Positions 8,080 through 19,527 are shown, numbered from the stretch's first letter. The stretch is 58,405 nucleotides of DNA from Pelagibacteraceae bacterium AG-422-C23 (GCA_003213695.1 QCMO01000003.1:1-58405); one strand, 5' to 3'. Notes: generated by a model from the letters alone, not told the origin. Made by a program: numbers and translations.

Positions 8080-10658
8080 TATACTAAATTATCGTCAATT
8101 TTATCAGCAGAAACAACCTTTTCTTCCCCCGATAACTTTATTATTCTAACACCTTGAGTATTTCTACCCGCAGTTCTAATTTCTTTAACTGCCACTCTGA
8201 TGACCCTGCCCTTATTAGTAGAAATCAATATTTCATCTCCATCATAAACTGGAAACGAGGAAGAAATATTCCCATTTCTAGGAGAATTAATTATTCCAAT
8301 TATCCCCTTTCCACCCCTATTTGTAACTCGATAATCTATATCAGGTGTTTTTTTTCCAAACCCATTTTCTGTTATAGATAAAATAAATTTTTCCTTAGCT
8401 TTAAATTCTGACTTATCATCTTTTGATTTTTTTCCATTACTAATGCTTTTATTGCTATCAATAATCGATAAAGATACTATTTGGTCATTTGGACCCAAAA
8501 CTATTCCTTTAATTCCTTTAGATGAACGACCCTTAAAAACTCTAAGTTTTTTAGACTCAAATCGAATACATTTTCCAGTCCTTGTGCTAAGAATTATATC
8601 TTGATGATCTTTGCAAATTTTTACACCTACAATTTTATCATTTGGATCAAGTTTCATTGCAATTTTTCCAGCCGAATTAATAGAAGAAAAATCTTCTAAA
8701 CTGTTTTTTCTGATCTTACCTTGAGCCGTTGCAAATACAATTTGGTAATTTTTGAGCTCAGACTCATCATCTGGGAAAGGCATAATTGAGCTTATTGATT
8801 GATGGTTTTTTAATGGTAAAATATTAAATAAAGATTTGCCTTTTGAAGCTGATGATCCTTCAGGAATTTTCCAAGCTTTAATTCTATAAACTAACCCTTC
8901 TGTTGAAAAAAATAAAACAGAAGTGTGAGTGTTTACTGATAATGTTTGAACTACAGAATCTTCATTTCTTGTTGTTATGCCGGTTTTTCCTTTTCCACCT
9001 CTTTTTTGAGTTTTTACATTATTTAAAGAACCTCTCTTAATGTAACCTTGTAAAGTAACTGTAATTAAAACTGATTGTTTTTGAATTGTCTCTTCGATAT
9101 TATAATTTAAAACAGCATCAATAATTTTTGTTCGTCTTGGTGTTGAATATTTTTCTTTTATATTTTTAAGTTCTTGACTTATTACTCTTTGTAATTCTTT
9201 CTTTGAAGAAATTATTTTTTTATACTTAATAATCAATTCAGCCAATTTCTTTATTTCAACTTCTATTTCATTAATTCCTAGAGCAGTTAATTTTTGTAAC
9301 CGAAGTTCTAAAATAGCATCAACTTGTGAATCTGAAAGTAAGTACATATTTTTTGATTTTTTATTTTCAATTAAAGAAATCATTTTTTGTGACTTATTAA
9401 TCTTCCACTTAATTTTTAGTATTGACTTTTTTGCATCATCTGGAGTTTTTGAATTTCTTATTATCTTTATTATTTTATCTAAATTTTCTACTGACACAGA
9501 TAAGCCAATTAGAATATGAGCTCTTTCCTCAGCTTTTTTTAAATCAAATTTTGTTTTTTTTATAACTACGTCTTCTCTAAAAGAAAGAAAATTTGTTAAA
9601 AAATCTTTCAAATTACAAGTTTCAGGTTTACCTTCTACAATAGCTAAGGTGTTAAAACCAAATGAACTTTCTATCTGTGTATTCTTATATAATTGTCTTT
9701 TAACTGTTTCTGGCTCTACACCATTTCGTAAATCAATTGAAACTCTTATTCCTTCTCTATTAGACTCATCTCTAATATCTCTAATTCCCTCTATTTTTTT
9801 TTCTCTAACTAATTGAGCTATTCTTTCATTTAGGACTGATTTATTCACTTGGTAAGGTATTGATGTTATGACAAGTCTTTCTCTTCCATTTTTTAAACTT
9901 TCAATAGAAATTTCCCCCCGTATTTTAAAAGATCCTCTTCCTTTATTGTATCCTTGTTTAATAATATCTTTACCTATTATTATTCCACCAGTAGGAAAAT
10001 CTGGGCCAGGTATATGTTTCATTAATTCTTTAATCTTTATGTCTTTATTTTCAATTAAAGCTAAAGTGCCATCAACAACTTCGCCTAAATTATGAGGTGG
10101 AATACTAGTTGCCATCCCCACTGCAATACCACCAGCGCCATTAACTAATAAGTTCGGAAATTGAGCAGGTAAAACTGAAGGTTCTTTTTCTGTTTCATCG
10201 TAATTACTTTTGAAAGTAATTGTATTTTTTTCAATATCCTCAATTAAAAACTGAGATACTTTTGACAACCTTGTTTCAGTATACCTCATTGCTGCTGCAG
10301 GATCTCCATCTATTGAGCCAAAATTTCCTTGACCATCAACGAGTGGTAAACTCATTGAAAAATCTTGCACCATTCGTACAAGAGCGTCATAGACTGATTG
10401 ATCCCCATGTGGGTGATATTTACCAATTACATCTCCTACTATTCTTGCAGATTTTCTAAACTGTTTAGACCAATCATATCCTCCATTGTACATTGCATAT
10501 AAAATTCTTCTATGAACCGGTTTAAGTCCATCTCTTATATCTGGCAATGCTCTACTGACTATAACACTCATTGCATACGATAGATAAGATGAGCTCATCT
10601 CATCATGCATTGAAATAAGTTTTATATTTTTATCCTCTGGGACTTCGGTTTTTTGCAT
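8079..10658 (-). CDS. gyrA: DNA gyrase subunit A
   Basis: Breakage-rejoining subunit of gyrase. Seen: the N-terminal [17 protein letters not shown] region, the catalytic tyrosine Tyr126 in AAMRYTETR, and a C-terminal domain with the GyrA box QKRGGKG, which marks gyrase rather than topoisomerase IV. 859 residues, normal. In the quinolone-determining segment ([11 protein letters not shown]) the residue matching E. coli Ser83 is Gln, while the Asp87 equivalent is kept. It follows ssb with a 5-base gap and shares one base with coaD. Confidence 0.97.
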   Translation of the reverse strand: MQKTEVPEDKNIKLISMHDEMSSSYLSYAMSVIVSRALPDIRDGLKPVHRRILYAMYNGGYDWSKQFRKSARIVGDVIGKYHPHGDQSVYDALVRMVQDFSMSLPLVDGQGNFGSIDGDPAAAMRYTETRLSKVSQFLIEDIEKNTITFKSNYDETEKEPSVLPAQFPNLLVNGAGGIAVGMATSIPPHNLGEVVDGTLALIENKDIKIKELMKHIPGPDFPTGGIIIGKDIIKQGYNKGRGSFKIRGEISIESLKNGRERLVITSIPYQVNKSVLNERIAQLVREKKIEGIRDIRDESNREGIRVSIDLRNGVEPETVKRQLYKNTQIESSFGFNTLAIVEGKPETCNLKDFLTNFLSFREDVVIKKTKFDLKKAEERAHILIGLSVSVENLDKIIKIIRNSKTPDDAKKSILKIKWKINKSQKMISLIENKKSKNMYLLSDSQVDAILELRLQKLTALGINEIEVEIKKLAELIIKYKKIISSKKELQRVISQELKNIKEKYSTPRRTKIIDAVLNYNIEETIQKQSVLITVTLQGYIKRGSLNNVKTQKRGGKGKTGITTRNEDSVVQTLSVNTHTSVLFFSTEGLVYRIKAWKIPEGSSASKGKSLFNILPLKNHQSISSIMPFPDDESELKNYQIVFATAQGKIRKNSLEDFSSINSAGKIAMKLDPNDKIVGVKICKDHQDIILSTRTGKCIRFESKKLRVFKGRSSKGIKGIVLGPNDQIVSLSIIDSNKSISNGKKSKDDKSEFKAKEKFILSITENGFGKKTPDIDYRVTNRGGKGIIGIINSPRNGNISSSFPVYDGDEILISTNKGRVIRVAVKEIRTAGRNTQGVRIIKLSGEEKVVSADKIDDNLV

Positions 10659-10663
10659 AAAAA

Positions 10664-11119
10664 TTAAAATGGAATTTCGTCATCCATATCATTTGATATT
10701 TGTGACATGTCCTCATTATTATTTTGCGGTTGAGAGTTATCATTAGCTATTCCACCACCCGAATTTCCACCACCTAACATTGTTAACGATGAATTGTATC
10801 CTTGTATTACAACTTCAGTTGAGTATTTGTCCTGACCAGATTGCTCATCTTTCCATTTTCTAGTGGTTAATTGACCTTCTACATAAATCTGAGCCCCTTT
10901 TTTTAAATATTGCTGAACCACATTGACTAAACCTTCATTAAATACAACTATACGGTGCCATTCAGTTTTTTCTTTTTTTTCACCTGTATTTTTATCTTTC
11001 CAAGATTGACTTGTAGCTAGACTCAATCTCGCTACACTTTTTCCATTAACCATTTGTTTAATCTCTGGGTCTGCGCCCAAACGACCAATTAAAAGTACTT
11101 TATTTAAACTTCCAGCCAT
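10664..11119 (-). CDS. ssb: Single-stranded DNA-binding protein
   Basis: Tetrameric OB-fold protein coating single-stranded DNA during replication and repair. N-terminal OB fold ([41 protein letters not shown]), then a Gly/Asn/Gln-rich linker, then the acidic tip DDEIPF that recruits partner proteins. 151 residues, normal. It is divergent from uvrA across 90 bases, the pairing seen in many proteobacteria. I saw no GTTC-N7-GTTC LexA site in that gap, so SOS control is not supported. Confidence 0.96.
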   Translation of the reverse strand: MAGSLNKVLLIGRLGADPEIKQMVNGKSVARLSLATSQSWKDKNTGEKKEKTEWHRIVVFNEGLVNVVQQYLKKGAQIYVEGQLTTRKWKDEQSGQDKYSTEVVIQGYNSSLTMLGGGNSGGGIANDNSQPQNNNEDMSQISNDMDDEIPF

Positions 11120-11209
11120 AATATTTTAATATTTGTTAATTTAATTAATTAGAATTATATCACAATTTACTCTGAATATTAATTTTATTAAGTCAAAGCA
11201 ACAAAAAAT

Positions 11210-14062
11210 ATGATTAAAAAGATAGTTATTAAGGGCGCTAAAGAACATAATTTAAAGAATATTTCTTTAGAAATTCCTAAAGATAAATTTGTGGTAATTA
11301 CAGGTCTATCAGGGTCTGGAAAATCATCACTTGCATTTGACACAGTATATGCTGAAGGACAAAGACGATATGTCGAAAGTTTATCTGCTTATGCTCGACA
11401 ATTCTTAGACAAAATGAAAAAGCCTAATGTTGATCTTATCGAGGGTTTAAGCCCAGCGATATCGATTGAACAAAAAAATACATCAAAAAATCCAAGATCT
11501 ACAGTTGCTACTGTAACCGAAATTTATGACTATATGAGAGTTTTATATGCTAGAGCAGGAATACCATATTCACCATTCACTGGAAAACCTATTGAGTCTC
11601 AAACAGTTAGTCAAATTGTAGATAGAATTAAACAATTACCAAAAAAATCAACTATTTATCTTTTTGCTCCTGTAGTTAGGGGTCGTAAAGGTGAATATAA
11701 AAAAGAAATTTTAGCTTATAAAAAAAGAGGGTTTAGAAAAATAAAAATTGATGAAGTAATATATGACATTGAAAAAATACCTGAATTAAATAAAAAAGTT
11801 AAACATGATATTTCTATATTAGTTGATAGAATAATTCTTAATTCATCTCTAGGTAATAGACTAGCCGAAGGAATTGAGACAGCAATAAATTTAGCAAATG
11901 GTCTTTTATTTGTAGAATTCGAAGATGAAACATTACCAAAAAAATTTAGAAAATTAGAAAAATTAATATTTTCAACTAAATTTGCGTGTCCTGAAAGTGG
12001 ATTTACAATTGAGGAAATAGAACCAAGGTTATTTTCTTTCAATAGTCCTTTTGGAGCATGTGAAGAATGCGAGGGTATTGGTATTAAACTTAATGTTGAT
12101 CCTAATTTAGTTATACCGAATGAAAAAAAAAGTATTATTGATGGAGCTATTGAACCTTGGGCTAAAACAACTACGTTATATTATGCACAAACTTTAGCCT
12201 CTCTTTCTAAACACTACAATTTTTCTTTAGAGGAAAAATGGTCAAAACTTTCGAAAAAAGTAAAAGATATCATACTATATGGTTCGGATGATGAAGAAAT
12301 TAAATTTACTTATGATGATGGTTATGAAAAATATTCACATAAGAAAACGTTTGAAGGTGTTATTAATAATTTAGAAAGAAGATATCTTGAAACTGATAGT
12401 GATTGGAAAAGAGAAGAAATAGCACAATATCAATCAGACACTAAGTGTGAAAGATGTAACGGACATAGGCTAAAAGATGAGGCACTTTGTGTAAAAATTA
12501 ATGGTTTACATATAAGCGAAGTTACAGAAAAATCAATTTCTGACGCAGCCAAATGGTTTGAGGAACTTAAAAATAATCTTGATAAAAGACAAATTAAAAT
12601 TGCTGAACATATTTTAAAAGAAATAAATGAAAGACTTAATTTTTTATTAAATGTTGGGCTTGATTATTTAACTTTATCAAGAGAGTCAGGAACTTTATCA
12701 GGAGGAGAGGCTCAAAGAATAAGATTGGCATCACAAATTGGTTCTGGATTAACTGGAGTTTTATACGTTCTTGACGAACCTTCTATTGGGCTTCATCAAA
12801 AAGATAATGTAAAACTAATAAATGCTTTAAAAAGATTAAGAGACTTAGGAAATACTGTTATAGTTGTTGAGCATGATACTGAAACCATGGAAAATGCTGA
12901 TCATATAATTGACCTCGGACCTGAGGCGGGAAATAATGGCGGTCAAGTTGTTGCACAAGGATCTTATGATGAAATAAGCCAAAATAAACATAGTATTACT
13001 GGTAAATATCTTTCAAATAAATTGAAAATAAATGTTCCTCCAAAAAGAAGATTAGCTAAGAATGGAAGATTTTTAGAAATAACCGGTGCAACAGGAAATA
13101 ATTTAGATAATGTAAATCTCAAAATACCATTAGGAAGTCTAACATGTGTAACTGGGGTTTCTGGAAGTGGTAAATCAACTTTAATTCTTCAAACACTTTA
13201 TAATGCACTTAATTTAACTTTAAATAATAATAAATCTAGAAAAATTCCAAAACCATTTAAAGGTTTTAAAGGAACTGAATTAGTTGATAAAATTATAGAT
13301 ATAGATCAATCACCTATTGGACGAACACCAAGATCAAATCCAGCTACTTATACTGGAGCATTTGGTCCAATTAGAGATTGGTTTACTGGATTACCTGAAT
13401 CAAAAACAAGAGGATACAAGCCTGGAAGATTTTCATTTAACGTCAGGGGAGGAAGATGTGAAGCATGTGAAGGTGACGGTGTAATAACATATGAAATGCA
13501 TTTTCTTCCAGATGTTTATATTCAATGTGATGAATGTAAAGGTACTAGATATAATAGAGAAACTTTAGAAATAAAATTTAAAGACAAAAGTATCGCAGAT
13601 GTTTTGAATATGACTGTAGATGAGGGTTGTGAATATTTCGAAAATATATCAAACATTAAAACTAAATTATTAACATTAAAAAAAGTTGGTTTAGGCTATA
13701 TTAAAATTGGACAACAAGCTACGACCCTTTCTGGTGGAGAAGCACAAAGAATTAAATTAGCTAAAGAATTATCTAAACGATCCACAGGAAGAACTGTATA
13801 CATATTAGATGAACCTACTACTGGGTTACATCAACACGATATAAAAAAATTACTGGAAATTCTTCATACTTTTGTTGCTTTAGGAAATACTGTTGTTGTA
13901 ATCGAACATAATCTAGATGTCATTAAAACTGCTGATTATATTGTAGATATGGGGCCAGAAGGAGGTGTTAAAGGCGGAAAAATTATCGCAGAGGGTAAAC
14001 CAGAGGAAATTTGTAAGATTGATATGAGTTATACTGGTAAATTTTTAAAACCTCTCTTATAA
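11210..14062 (+). CDS. uvrA: Excinuclease ABC subunit A
   Basis: Damage-recognition ATPase of nucleotide excision repair. Two ABC modules are seen: Walker [10 protein letters not shown] near residue 32 and GVSGSGKST near residue 650, each paired with an LSGGEAQRI signature and an LDEP Walker B. The C-terminal zinc module (CEACEG ... CDECKG) is intact. The first zinc motif reads CPES, so one Cys is Ser, as I recall from other alphaproteobacterial UvrA proteins. 950 residues, normal. Divergent from ssb. Confidence 0.98.
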   Translation: MIKKIVIKGAKEHNLKNISLEIPKDKFVVITGLSGSGKSSLAFDTVYAEGQRRYVESLSAYARQFLDKMKKPNVDLIEGLSPAISIEQKNTSKNPRSTVATVTEIYDYMRVLYARAGIPYSPFTGKPIESQTVSQIVDRIKQLPKKSTIYLFAPVVRGRKGEYKKEILAYKKRGFRKIKIDEVIYDIEKIPELNKKVKHDISILVDRIILNSSLGNRLAEGIETAINLANGLLFVEFEDETLPKKFRKLEKLIFSTKFACPESGFTIEEIEPRLFSFNSPFGACEECEGIGIKLNVDPNLVIPNEKKSIIDGAIEPWAKTTTLYYAQTLASLSKHYNFSLEEKWSKLSKKVKDIILYGSDDEEIKFTYDDGYEKYSHKKTFEGVINNLERRYLETDSDWKREEIAQYQSDTKCERCNGHRLKDEALCVKINGLHISEVTEKSISDAAKWFEELKNNLDKRQIKIAEHILKEINERLNFLLNVGLDYLTLSRESGTLSGGEAQRIRLASQIGSGLTGVLYVLDEPSIGLHQKDNVKLINALKRLRDLGNTVIVVEHDTETMENADHIIDLGPEAGNNGGQVVAQGSYDEISQNKHSITGKYLSNKLKINVPPKRRLAKNGRFLEITGATGNNLDNVNLKIPLGSLTCVTGVSGSGKSTLILQTLYNALNLTLNNNKSRKIPKPFKGFKGTELVDKIIDIDQSPIGRTPRSNPATYTGAFGPIRDWFTGLPESKTRGYKPGRFSFNVRGGRCEACEGDGVITYEMHFLPDVYIQCDECKGTRYNRETLEIKFKDKSIADVLNMTVDEGCEYFENISNIKTKLLTLKKVGLGYIKIGQQATTLSGGEAQRIKLAKELSKRSTGRTVYILDEPTTGLHQHDIKKLLEILHTFVALGNTVVVIEHNLDVIKTADYIVDMGPEGGVKGGKIIAEGKPEEICKIDMSYTGKFLKPLL

Positions 14063-14105
14063 AAAAACATTGTTATTTCTCATCTAAATTAGTATAAATT
14101 AATTA

Positions 14106-14708
14106 ATGGGGAATTTATTATCATCTTTATCCAAAACAATTCACGCTTCTTTAGCGCTAGCAATACTTTTGTTCCTGGGCCTATTCTATCAAAATGATGG
14201 GTTTAGTTTTGATAGACTTTTCTGGAGTTGGATTGCAAGATATACTCATGTGGTGGTTGGTATAATGTGGATTGGATTATTATGGTATTTTAATTTTGTT
14301 CAAATTCCAAACATGGGAAGAATTCCAGATGATCAGAAACCAGCTATAGGAAAAGTAATAGCTCCTGCGGCTCTTTTTTATTTTAGATGGGGTGCAGCTT
14401 TTACAATTTTATCAGGTTTAATACTGGCAGGTCTTAATGGGTATCTTCATGATGCTATGACCTTAAGTATTGGGTCGGGAATTCCCAAACATACTGCTAT
14501 TGGAATTGGTATGTGGCTTGGTGTTATTATGGCTTTTAATGTTTGGTTTGTAATTTGGCCAAATCAAAAAAGAGCTTTGGGTATGATTGAATGTGATCCA
14601 GAAATAAAAGCAAAGTCAGCAAGAACTGCTATGTTATTTTCAAGAACAAACACTTTATTGTCAATACCTATGTTGCTAAGTATGGTAGCAGCTCAAAATT
14701 TATATTAA
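14106..14708 (+). CDS. PuuD/urate-oxidase-N-like membrane protein
   Basis: A 200-residue membrane protein with about five hydrophobic segments, matching the membrane (Urate_ox_N) domain of PuuD-type urate hydroxylases: ARYTHVVVGIMWIGLLWYF, PAALFYFRWGAAFTIL, GIGMWLGVIMAFNVWFVIWPNQ. It lacks the C-terminal cytochrome c domain of full PuuD and has no CxxCH, so urate oxidation cannot be claimed. Conserved His and Trp in the first segments could bind a cofactor (inference). It sits 43 bases after uvrA and is convergent with secF with only 5 bases between stops. Confidence 0.65.
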   Translation: MGNLLSSLSKTIHASLALAILLFLGLFYQNDGFSFDRLFWSWIARYTHVVVGIMWIGLLWYFNFVQIPNMGRIPDDQKPAIGKVIAPAALFYFRWGAAFTILSGLILAGLNGYLHDAMTLSIGSGIPKHTAIGIGMWLGVIMAFNVWFVIWPNQKRALGMIECDPEIKAKSARTAMLFSRTNTLLSIPMLLSMVAAQNLY

Positions 14709-14713
14709 TTTAT

Positions 14714-15592
14714 CTATTCTTCTTTTAGGATTGTTTTTTGCGACACTCTAAGTCTTACTAGTACTGTATTAGCTATATAAATAGATGAATAAGTTCCAAA
14801 CACTACTCCAAAAATCATTGCTAGAGAAAAGCCTTTTAAGATTTCACCTCCAAAAAAGAATATAGAAAGAAGTGCTAAAAGTGTGGTAATTGATGTAATT
14901 AATGTTCTTGATAATGTTTCATTAATTGAAATATTTGTTAATTCATAAATTTTAATATCAGAATATTTTTTTAAATTTTCTCTTACTCTATCAAAAATAA
15001 CAACAGTATCATTCATTGAATAACCTACTATTGTTAAAACAGCAGCAATAATTGATAAATTTATTTCTAGTCCCAATAAAGAAAATAAGCCTAATGTAAC
15101 TATAACATCATGAAATAATGCCAGTATAGCACCGAGACTAAATTGCCATTCGAACCTTATCCAGATATAGATTAGCATTAAAGCTAAAGCAACTGAAATA
15201 GCGATTATACCTGAGTTTAGAAGTTCTTTACTTACCTTTGGACCAACATTTTCAACTCTTCTAAAATTAAAGTTATTACCAAAAGATTTATCCAAATTTT
15301 TTTTAATTTCTTCTATGACATTTTTATCATTATTATTCTCAAATTTTATTAAAAAATCAGTTTCATTTCCAAAATTTTTAACTGAAACATCCCCTAAGTC
15401 CATTTGATTTAAATTATCTCTAATTGAAGAAACATTTATTTTTGAGTCTGTGGATCTTAATTCAATCAAAGTTCCACCTTTAAAATCTATACCAAAATTT
15501 AAACCCTTTAATATCAATAATGATAAAGAAATCACCACTAGAGCAATAGAAATTATATTAAACTTATTATAGTGCTTGTTGAATGCTATCAT
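14714..15592 (-). CDS. secF: Protein translocase subunit SecF
   Basis: Partner of SecD in the proton-driven pulling of preproteins through SecYEG. Six membrane segments, N-terminal ALVVISLSLLILKGLNFGIDFKGG, a periplasmic loop, and the C-terminal YSMNDTVVIFDRVREN motif conserved in SecF. 292 residues, normal. It starts immediately after the secD stop with no intervening base, so the pair should be made together. Confidence 0.96.
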   Translation of the reverse strand: MIAFNKHYNKFNIISIALVVISLSLLILKGLNFGIDFKGGTLIELRSTDSKINVSSIRDNLNQMDLGDVSVKNFGNETDFLIKFENNNDKNVIEEIKKNLDKSFGNNFNFRRVENVGPKVSKELLNSGIIAISVALALMLIYIWIRFEWQFSLGAILALFHDVIVTLGLFSLLGLEINLSIIAAVLTIVGYSMNDTVVIFDRVRENLKKYSDIKIYELTNISINETLSRTLITSITTLLALLSIFFFGGEILKGFSLAMIFGVVFGTYSSIYIANTVLVRLRVSQKTILKEE

Positions 15593-17146
15593 TTAAATTA
15601 ACTCCTCCTTTTCTTTATTTTTTGAGACATATAAAACTGTTAATAGTCTAGCAATAAAATATACTGAAAAAAGTGTTGTGAAAATTCCAATTCCTAGAGT
15701 TAATGAAAAACCTTTTATTGGTCCAGATCCCATAAAAAATAAGATTATTGCAGCTAATAAAGTTGTTATGTTTGCGTCTAATATTGCTGTCTTTGATTTT
15801 GTATAACCACTATCAAAAGCTATTAATACATTTTTCTCATTTTTAATTTCTTCTTTAATTCTCTCAAATATTAAAACGTTTGCATCTACAGCCATACCAA
15901 CTGTTAAAATTATCCCAGCTATTCCTGGTAGAGTTAAAGTTGCTTCAAATATTGTAAGAATACCAACCAATAAAAACAAGTTTATTATTAATGCTGTATT
16001 AGTAATTAATCCAAATATTTTATACTTAACAAATATAAATAAAATTACTAATATAAATCCAATAATTAAAGCTATCATTCCTGCATTAATTGAGTCTTGA
16101 CCTAAATCAGGACCAACGGTTCTTTCTTCAATAATATTTAAAGGTGCTGGTAAGGCACCAGATCTCAAAAGCAATGCTAAGTCAGTAGCTGACTGAAAGG
16201 TAAATCCACCACTTATTTGACCTGATCCACTAGCAATAGTATCTCTTATAACTGGGGCACTTATGATTTTTCCATCAAGGACTATCGCTAATTGCTTTCC
16301 AATTCCAGTTGATGTGGCTTTGCCAAATCTTTTCGCACCTACTCTATCAAGTGTAAAAGATACAACAGTTTCATTTGTCTCATTGTTCATTCTTGGTTGG
16401 GCATCTAATAAGTTTTCACCACTTAAAATTATTCTTTTACTTACTGTAGTTTCTTCTGATCCATCTTCATACTTTAGTTTTTCTGAACCAAAAGAGCCAT
16501 TTGTTTCATTCGTAACAAATCTAAATGTCAAGTTTGCAGTTTTACCAAGTAACGATTTAATCCGCATAGGGTCATCTAATCCTGGTAGCTCAACTAAAAT
16601 TCTATCATTTCCTCGTTTGAGAATATTAGGTTCGTTTGTACCTATCTCATCAATTCTTCTTCTTACAATTTCTAAAGCTTGGTCTTGAGATGAAGTTTTA
16701 AGTTCAATAATACCTTGTTTTGAATAATTAACAGTAAATTCATTGTTTTCTTCTATTATATCTAATTCATGAGATTTGAACCTTGGATAATAAGGATTGA
16801 GATTACTTTCCTTATCAGTAAAAATTTCCAATATTTGGTCTTTAAATTTTTCATCAGATGAAAATGTAATTTTTTGCTCTTTAAGCTTTATATTTTTAAT
16901 TTTGATTTTTTTTTCTTTAAAATAATTTCTAATAATAACAGTAAAATTTTGTAATTTCTGTTCAATGACTGGTGAATTATCAATTTCTAATAATAAATAT
17001 GAACCACCCTGTAAATCTAGACCGAGATTTATTTTTTTTTTTATTAAATCATTACTAAAATTTAAAATATTTGAAGATGCGAATAAAACAAAAATAAATG
17101 TAATTAAAATTATAAAAAAAATTTTAATTTTAGAAAAGTAAAGCAC
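15593..17146 (-). CDS. secD: Protein translocase subunit SecD
   Basis: Larger subunit of the SecDF export motor. Seen: first membrane segment, LGLDLQGGSYLLLEI, a large periplasmic region with RRRIDEIGTNEPNI and LVELPGLDDP, then five membrane segments including GMAVDANVLIFERIKEE. 517 residues, normal. The start is a GTG (17146-17144, reading MLYFSKIKIF); I see no better ATG before the first membrane segment. Gap to yajC is 16 bases. Confidence 0.96.
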   Translation of the reverse strand: MLYFSKIKIFFIILITFIFVLFASSNILNFSNDLIKKKINLGLDLQGGSYLLLEIDNSPVIEQKLQNFTVIIRNYFKEKKIKIKNIKLKEQKITFSSDEKFKDQILEIFTDKESNLNPYYPRFKSHELDIIEENNEFTVNYSKQGIIELKTSSQDQALEIVRRRIDEIGTNEPNILKRGNDRILVELPGLDDPMRIKSLLGKTANLTFRFVTNETNGSFGSEKLKYEDGSEETTVSKRIILSGENLLDAQPRMNNETNETVVSFTLDRVGAKRFGKATSTGIGKQLAIVLDGKIISAPVIRDTIASGSGQISGGFTFQSATDLALLLRSGALPAPLNIIEERTVGPDLGQDSINAGMIALIIGFILVILFIFVKYKIFGLITNTALIINLFLLVGILTIFEATLTLPGIAGIILTVGMAVDANVLIFERIKEEIKNEKNVLIAFDSGYTKSKTAILDANITTLLAAIILFFMGSGPIKGFSLTLGIGIFTTLFSVYFIARLLTVLYVSKNKEKEELI

Positions 17147-17162
17147 TTTAAATAAATGAAAC

Positions 17163-17450
17163 TTATTTTTTAACTTCTTGAGAATTCATTAAACTTTGAA
17201 CTCCTGTACCTCTTATAACTTCTACGGTTACATTGTCAGCTATTTCGACTTCTATTTTATCATTGTCTATAACTCTTGTAATAGTTCCTGTAATTCCACC
17301 TGAGGTAACAATTTTATCTCCTTTTTTCAAACCCTCAACCATCGCTTTATGTTCTTTAACTTTCTTTTGTTGAGGTCTAATTAAGAAAAAATAAAAAATA
17401 ACAAAAATTAGTATTAATGGTATAAATTGACCTATTCCTGAACTTTCCAT
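17163..17450 (-). CDS. yajC: Preprotein translocase subunit YajC
   Basis: Small single-pass membrane protein associated with SecDF. One N-terminal membrane helix (FIPLILIFVIFYFFLI) followed by the family motif RPQQKKVKEH and a small beta domain with GDKIVTSGGITGTI. 95 residues, normal. An AAGGAG ribosome site lies 7 bases before the ATG, but it can pair with an upstream CCTTT (17455-17473), which might limit its translation. Confidence 0.95.
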   Translation of the reverse strand: MESSGIGQFIPLILIFVIFYFFLIRPQQKKVKEHKAMVEGLKKGDKIVTSGGITGTITRVIDNDKIEVEIADNVTVEVIRGTGVQSLMNSQEVKK

Positions 17451-17454
17451 AAAA

Positions 17455-17473
17455 CTCCTTTATTAAAAAGGAA
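17455..17473 (-). promoter_or_regulatory. Hairpin covering the yajC ribosome-binding site
   Basis: On the minus strand TTCCTTT pairs with AAAGGAG around a 5-base TTAAT loop, giving 6 Watson-Crick pairs and one G-U pair just before the yajC ATG. The whole Shine-Dalgarno sequence is inside the stem. The pairing is visible; a regulatory effect is inference. Confidence 0.35.
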
Positions 17474-17504
17474 TATTTATACTATCTATAAGATTAAAAC
17501 AACT

Positions 17505-18764
17505 TTAATTGACTGAAATTTTTTCTAAATTGTTCATATAAGGTCTTAGTACTTTCGGAATGGTTATTGAACCATCTTTTTGCTGATAATTTTCTAAAAT
17601 GGCAATAAGAGTTCTACCAACCGCCAAGCCACTACCATTAAGAGTACCGGCATAAAGTGTTTCATTTTTAAGACTTTTGTATCTAGTTTTCATTCTGACA
17701 GCTTGAAACGTTGAGCACGATGAACATGATGAAATTTCTCTATATTTGTTCTCTGAAGGTAACCAAACTTCTATATCATATGTTTTTTCAGCACTGAAGC
17801 CCATATCTCCGCTGCACAAAATCATTTTTCTATATGGTAGATTTAAAAGATCCAAAATATCTGTCGCGCAATTAGTCATCCTCTCAAGTTCTTCAGAACA
17901 TTTTTCTTGCTCTACAATACTTACCATCTCTACTTTATAAAACTGATGTTGTCTGATCATACCTTTTGTATCTTTACCATAACTGCCTGCCTCTTTTCTA
18001 AAACATGGAGTAGAAGCTACAAATCTCATAGGTAAAGATTTTATATCTACAATCTTATCTTTAACAATATTGGTTAAAATTACTTCTGCTGTTGGAATTA
18101 AAAATTTTCTATCAGTTCCTTCTTCAAGTTTAACTTCAAATTGATCATTTTCAAATTTAGGAAGTTGACCAGTTCCAAACATTGTACTTTCTGAAGCTAA
18201 TAATGGTGGAGAAATTTCTTCATAGCCATTTTTTAAAATATGGGTATCGAGCATAAAATTAGATAAAGACCTTTCTAATAAAGCTAACTTATTTTTTACA
18301 AAAACAAACCTTGAACCAGTTGTTTTGGCTGCCAGATCAAAATCTAACATTCCAAGATTTTCACCTAATTGATAATGTGATTTAGGTTTAAAATCGAATT
18401 TTGGTATTTCGCCATATTTTTTAATTTCAATATTATCATTTTCACTTTTACCCTCTGGAACATCTTTGTGAGGTATATTTGGAATATTTGATAAAATTTT
18501 TTCTAAATCTTCACTTATTAATTTTTGTTTTTTTGAAATTTGATCTAAAGTTGAAGAAATTTCTTTTGATTTTGAAAATAAAGATTTATCTTTAGATTTA
18601 GAAATATCTTTTTTCTCTTTTTCTAAATTTTCTTTTTTTTGAATTAATTCTCTATTTTGTTCGTCTAAATTTCTAAGTTTATCAAAATCAATATTTGCTG
18701 ATCTTTTTTCTAAAGCTTTTTTAAAAGCATCAAAATCTTTTCTTATTTCTCTTAAATTATGCAT
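17505..18764 (-). CDS. serS: Seryl-tRNA synthetase
   Basis: Class II synthetase that charges tRNA-Ser. An N-terminal coiled coil (residues about 30-100, Lys/Glu-rich) binds the tRNA long arm. Then motif 2 (FRKEAGSYGKDTKGMIRQHQF) and motif 3 (GSGLAVGRTLIAILEN) form the active site. 419 residues, normal. The start overlaps tatC by 8 bases in the conserved tatABC-serS order. Confidence 0.97.
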   Translation of the reverse strand: MHNLREIRKDFDAFKKALEKRSANIDFDKLRNLDEQNRELIQKKENLEKEKKDISKSKDKSLFSKSKEISSTLDQISKKQKLISEDLEKILSNIPNIPHKDVPEGKSENDNIEIKKYGEIPKFDFKPKSHYQLGENLGMLDFDLAAKTTGSRFVFVKNKLALLERSLSNFMLDTHILKNGYEEISPPLLASESTMFGTGQLPKFENDQFEVKLEEGTDRKFLIPTAEVILTNIVKDKIVDIKSLPMRFVASTPCFRKEAGSYGKDTKGMIRQHQFYKVEMVSIVEQEKCSEELERMTNCATDILDLLNLPYRKMILCSGDMGFSAEKTYDIEVWLPSENKYREISSCSSCSTFQAVRMKTRYKSLKNETLYAGTLNGSGLAVGRTLIAILENYQQKDGSITIPKVLRPYMNNLEKISVN

Positions 18765-19527
18765 TAGAATCTTTTAAATTTTTTTTTTCTATAAATTTTA
18801 CTGAAAATATTGATAATTCATATAAAATTAATAGTGGTATAGCTAAACCAATTTGCGTAATTGGATCAGGCGGGGTTAAAAAAGCTGCTGCCGCAAATAT
18901 TATAACAATCACATATTTTCTTCTTTTTTTTAAAAATTCAGAGTCTACTACACCGACTCGTGCCAACAAGCTGAGGATTACAGGTAATTGAAAGCTTATA
19001 CCAAAGGCAAAAATAAGTTTCATCACCAATGATAAATACTCATTTACTTTAGCTTCAAGTTGAATAGGTAAATTTGTTGCTAAACCTGAACTTTCAAATG
19101 ATAAAAAAAATTTAATTGCTAGAGGCATTATTAAATAATAGACCAACATACCACCTAAAAGAAATAAGATTGGTGTTAAAATTAAATAAGGCAAGATTGC
19201 TGTTTTCTCATGTTTATAAAGCCCTGGTGCTATAAACTTCCATATTTGAATTAATATATACGGACATGTTACAAAAAAAGCTGCAAAAAAAGATACTTTT
19301 AAATATGTTAAAAATGTCTCTTGAAGTGCTGTAAAAATAAGTCTTCTATCAGAAGGATCATCTTTAACCGCATTTGCAAATGGTTCTACTAAAAAACCAT
19401 ATAAATATTCAGCAAAAAAATAACAACCAACAAAAAAAATTATCAAAAATATAAAGCTGTGTATTAACCTTTTTCTTAATTCTGCTAGATGACTTATAAA
19501 GCCACCTTCATTTTCATCATGACTCAT
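18757..19527 (-). CDS. tatC: Twin-arginine translocase subunit TatC
   Basis: Six-helix membrane receptor for twin-arginine signal peptides. Seen: the N-terminal FISHLAELRKRL motif, the conserved ALQETFLTYLKVSFFAAF segment, PGLYKHEKTAILPY, and AAAFLTPPDPITQ near the C-terminus. 256 residues, normal. It overlaps tatB by 11 bases and serS by 8, so tatA-tatB-tatC-serS looks like one transcript. Confidence 0.96.
   Translation of the reverse strand: MSHDENEGGFISHLAELRKRLIHSFIFLIIFFVGCYFFAEYLYGFLVEPFANAVKDDPSDRRLIFTALQETFLTYLKVSFFAAFFVTCPYILIQIWKFIAPGLYKHEKTAILPYLILTPILFLLGGMLVYYLIMPLAIKFFLSFESSGLATNLPIQLEAKVNEYLSLVMKLIFAFGISFQLPVILSLLARVGVVDSEFLKKRRKYVIVIIFAAAAFLTPPDPITQIGLAIPLLILYELSIFSVKFIEKKNLKDSNA

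Noticed and set aside
11990..12075. UvrA first zinc motif with Ser for one Cys (CPES)
   Set aside because: From memory the CPxS form is common in alphaproteobacterial UvrA, so it is not specific to this genome.
16263..16688. 141-codon open frame antisense to secD
   Set aside because: secD is a clear, full-length gene; the antisense frame resembles no protein and follows from its codon pattern.
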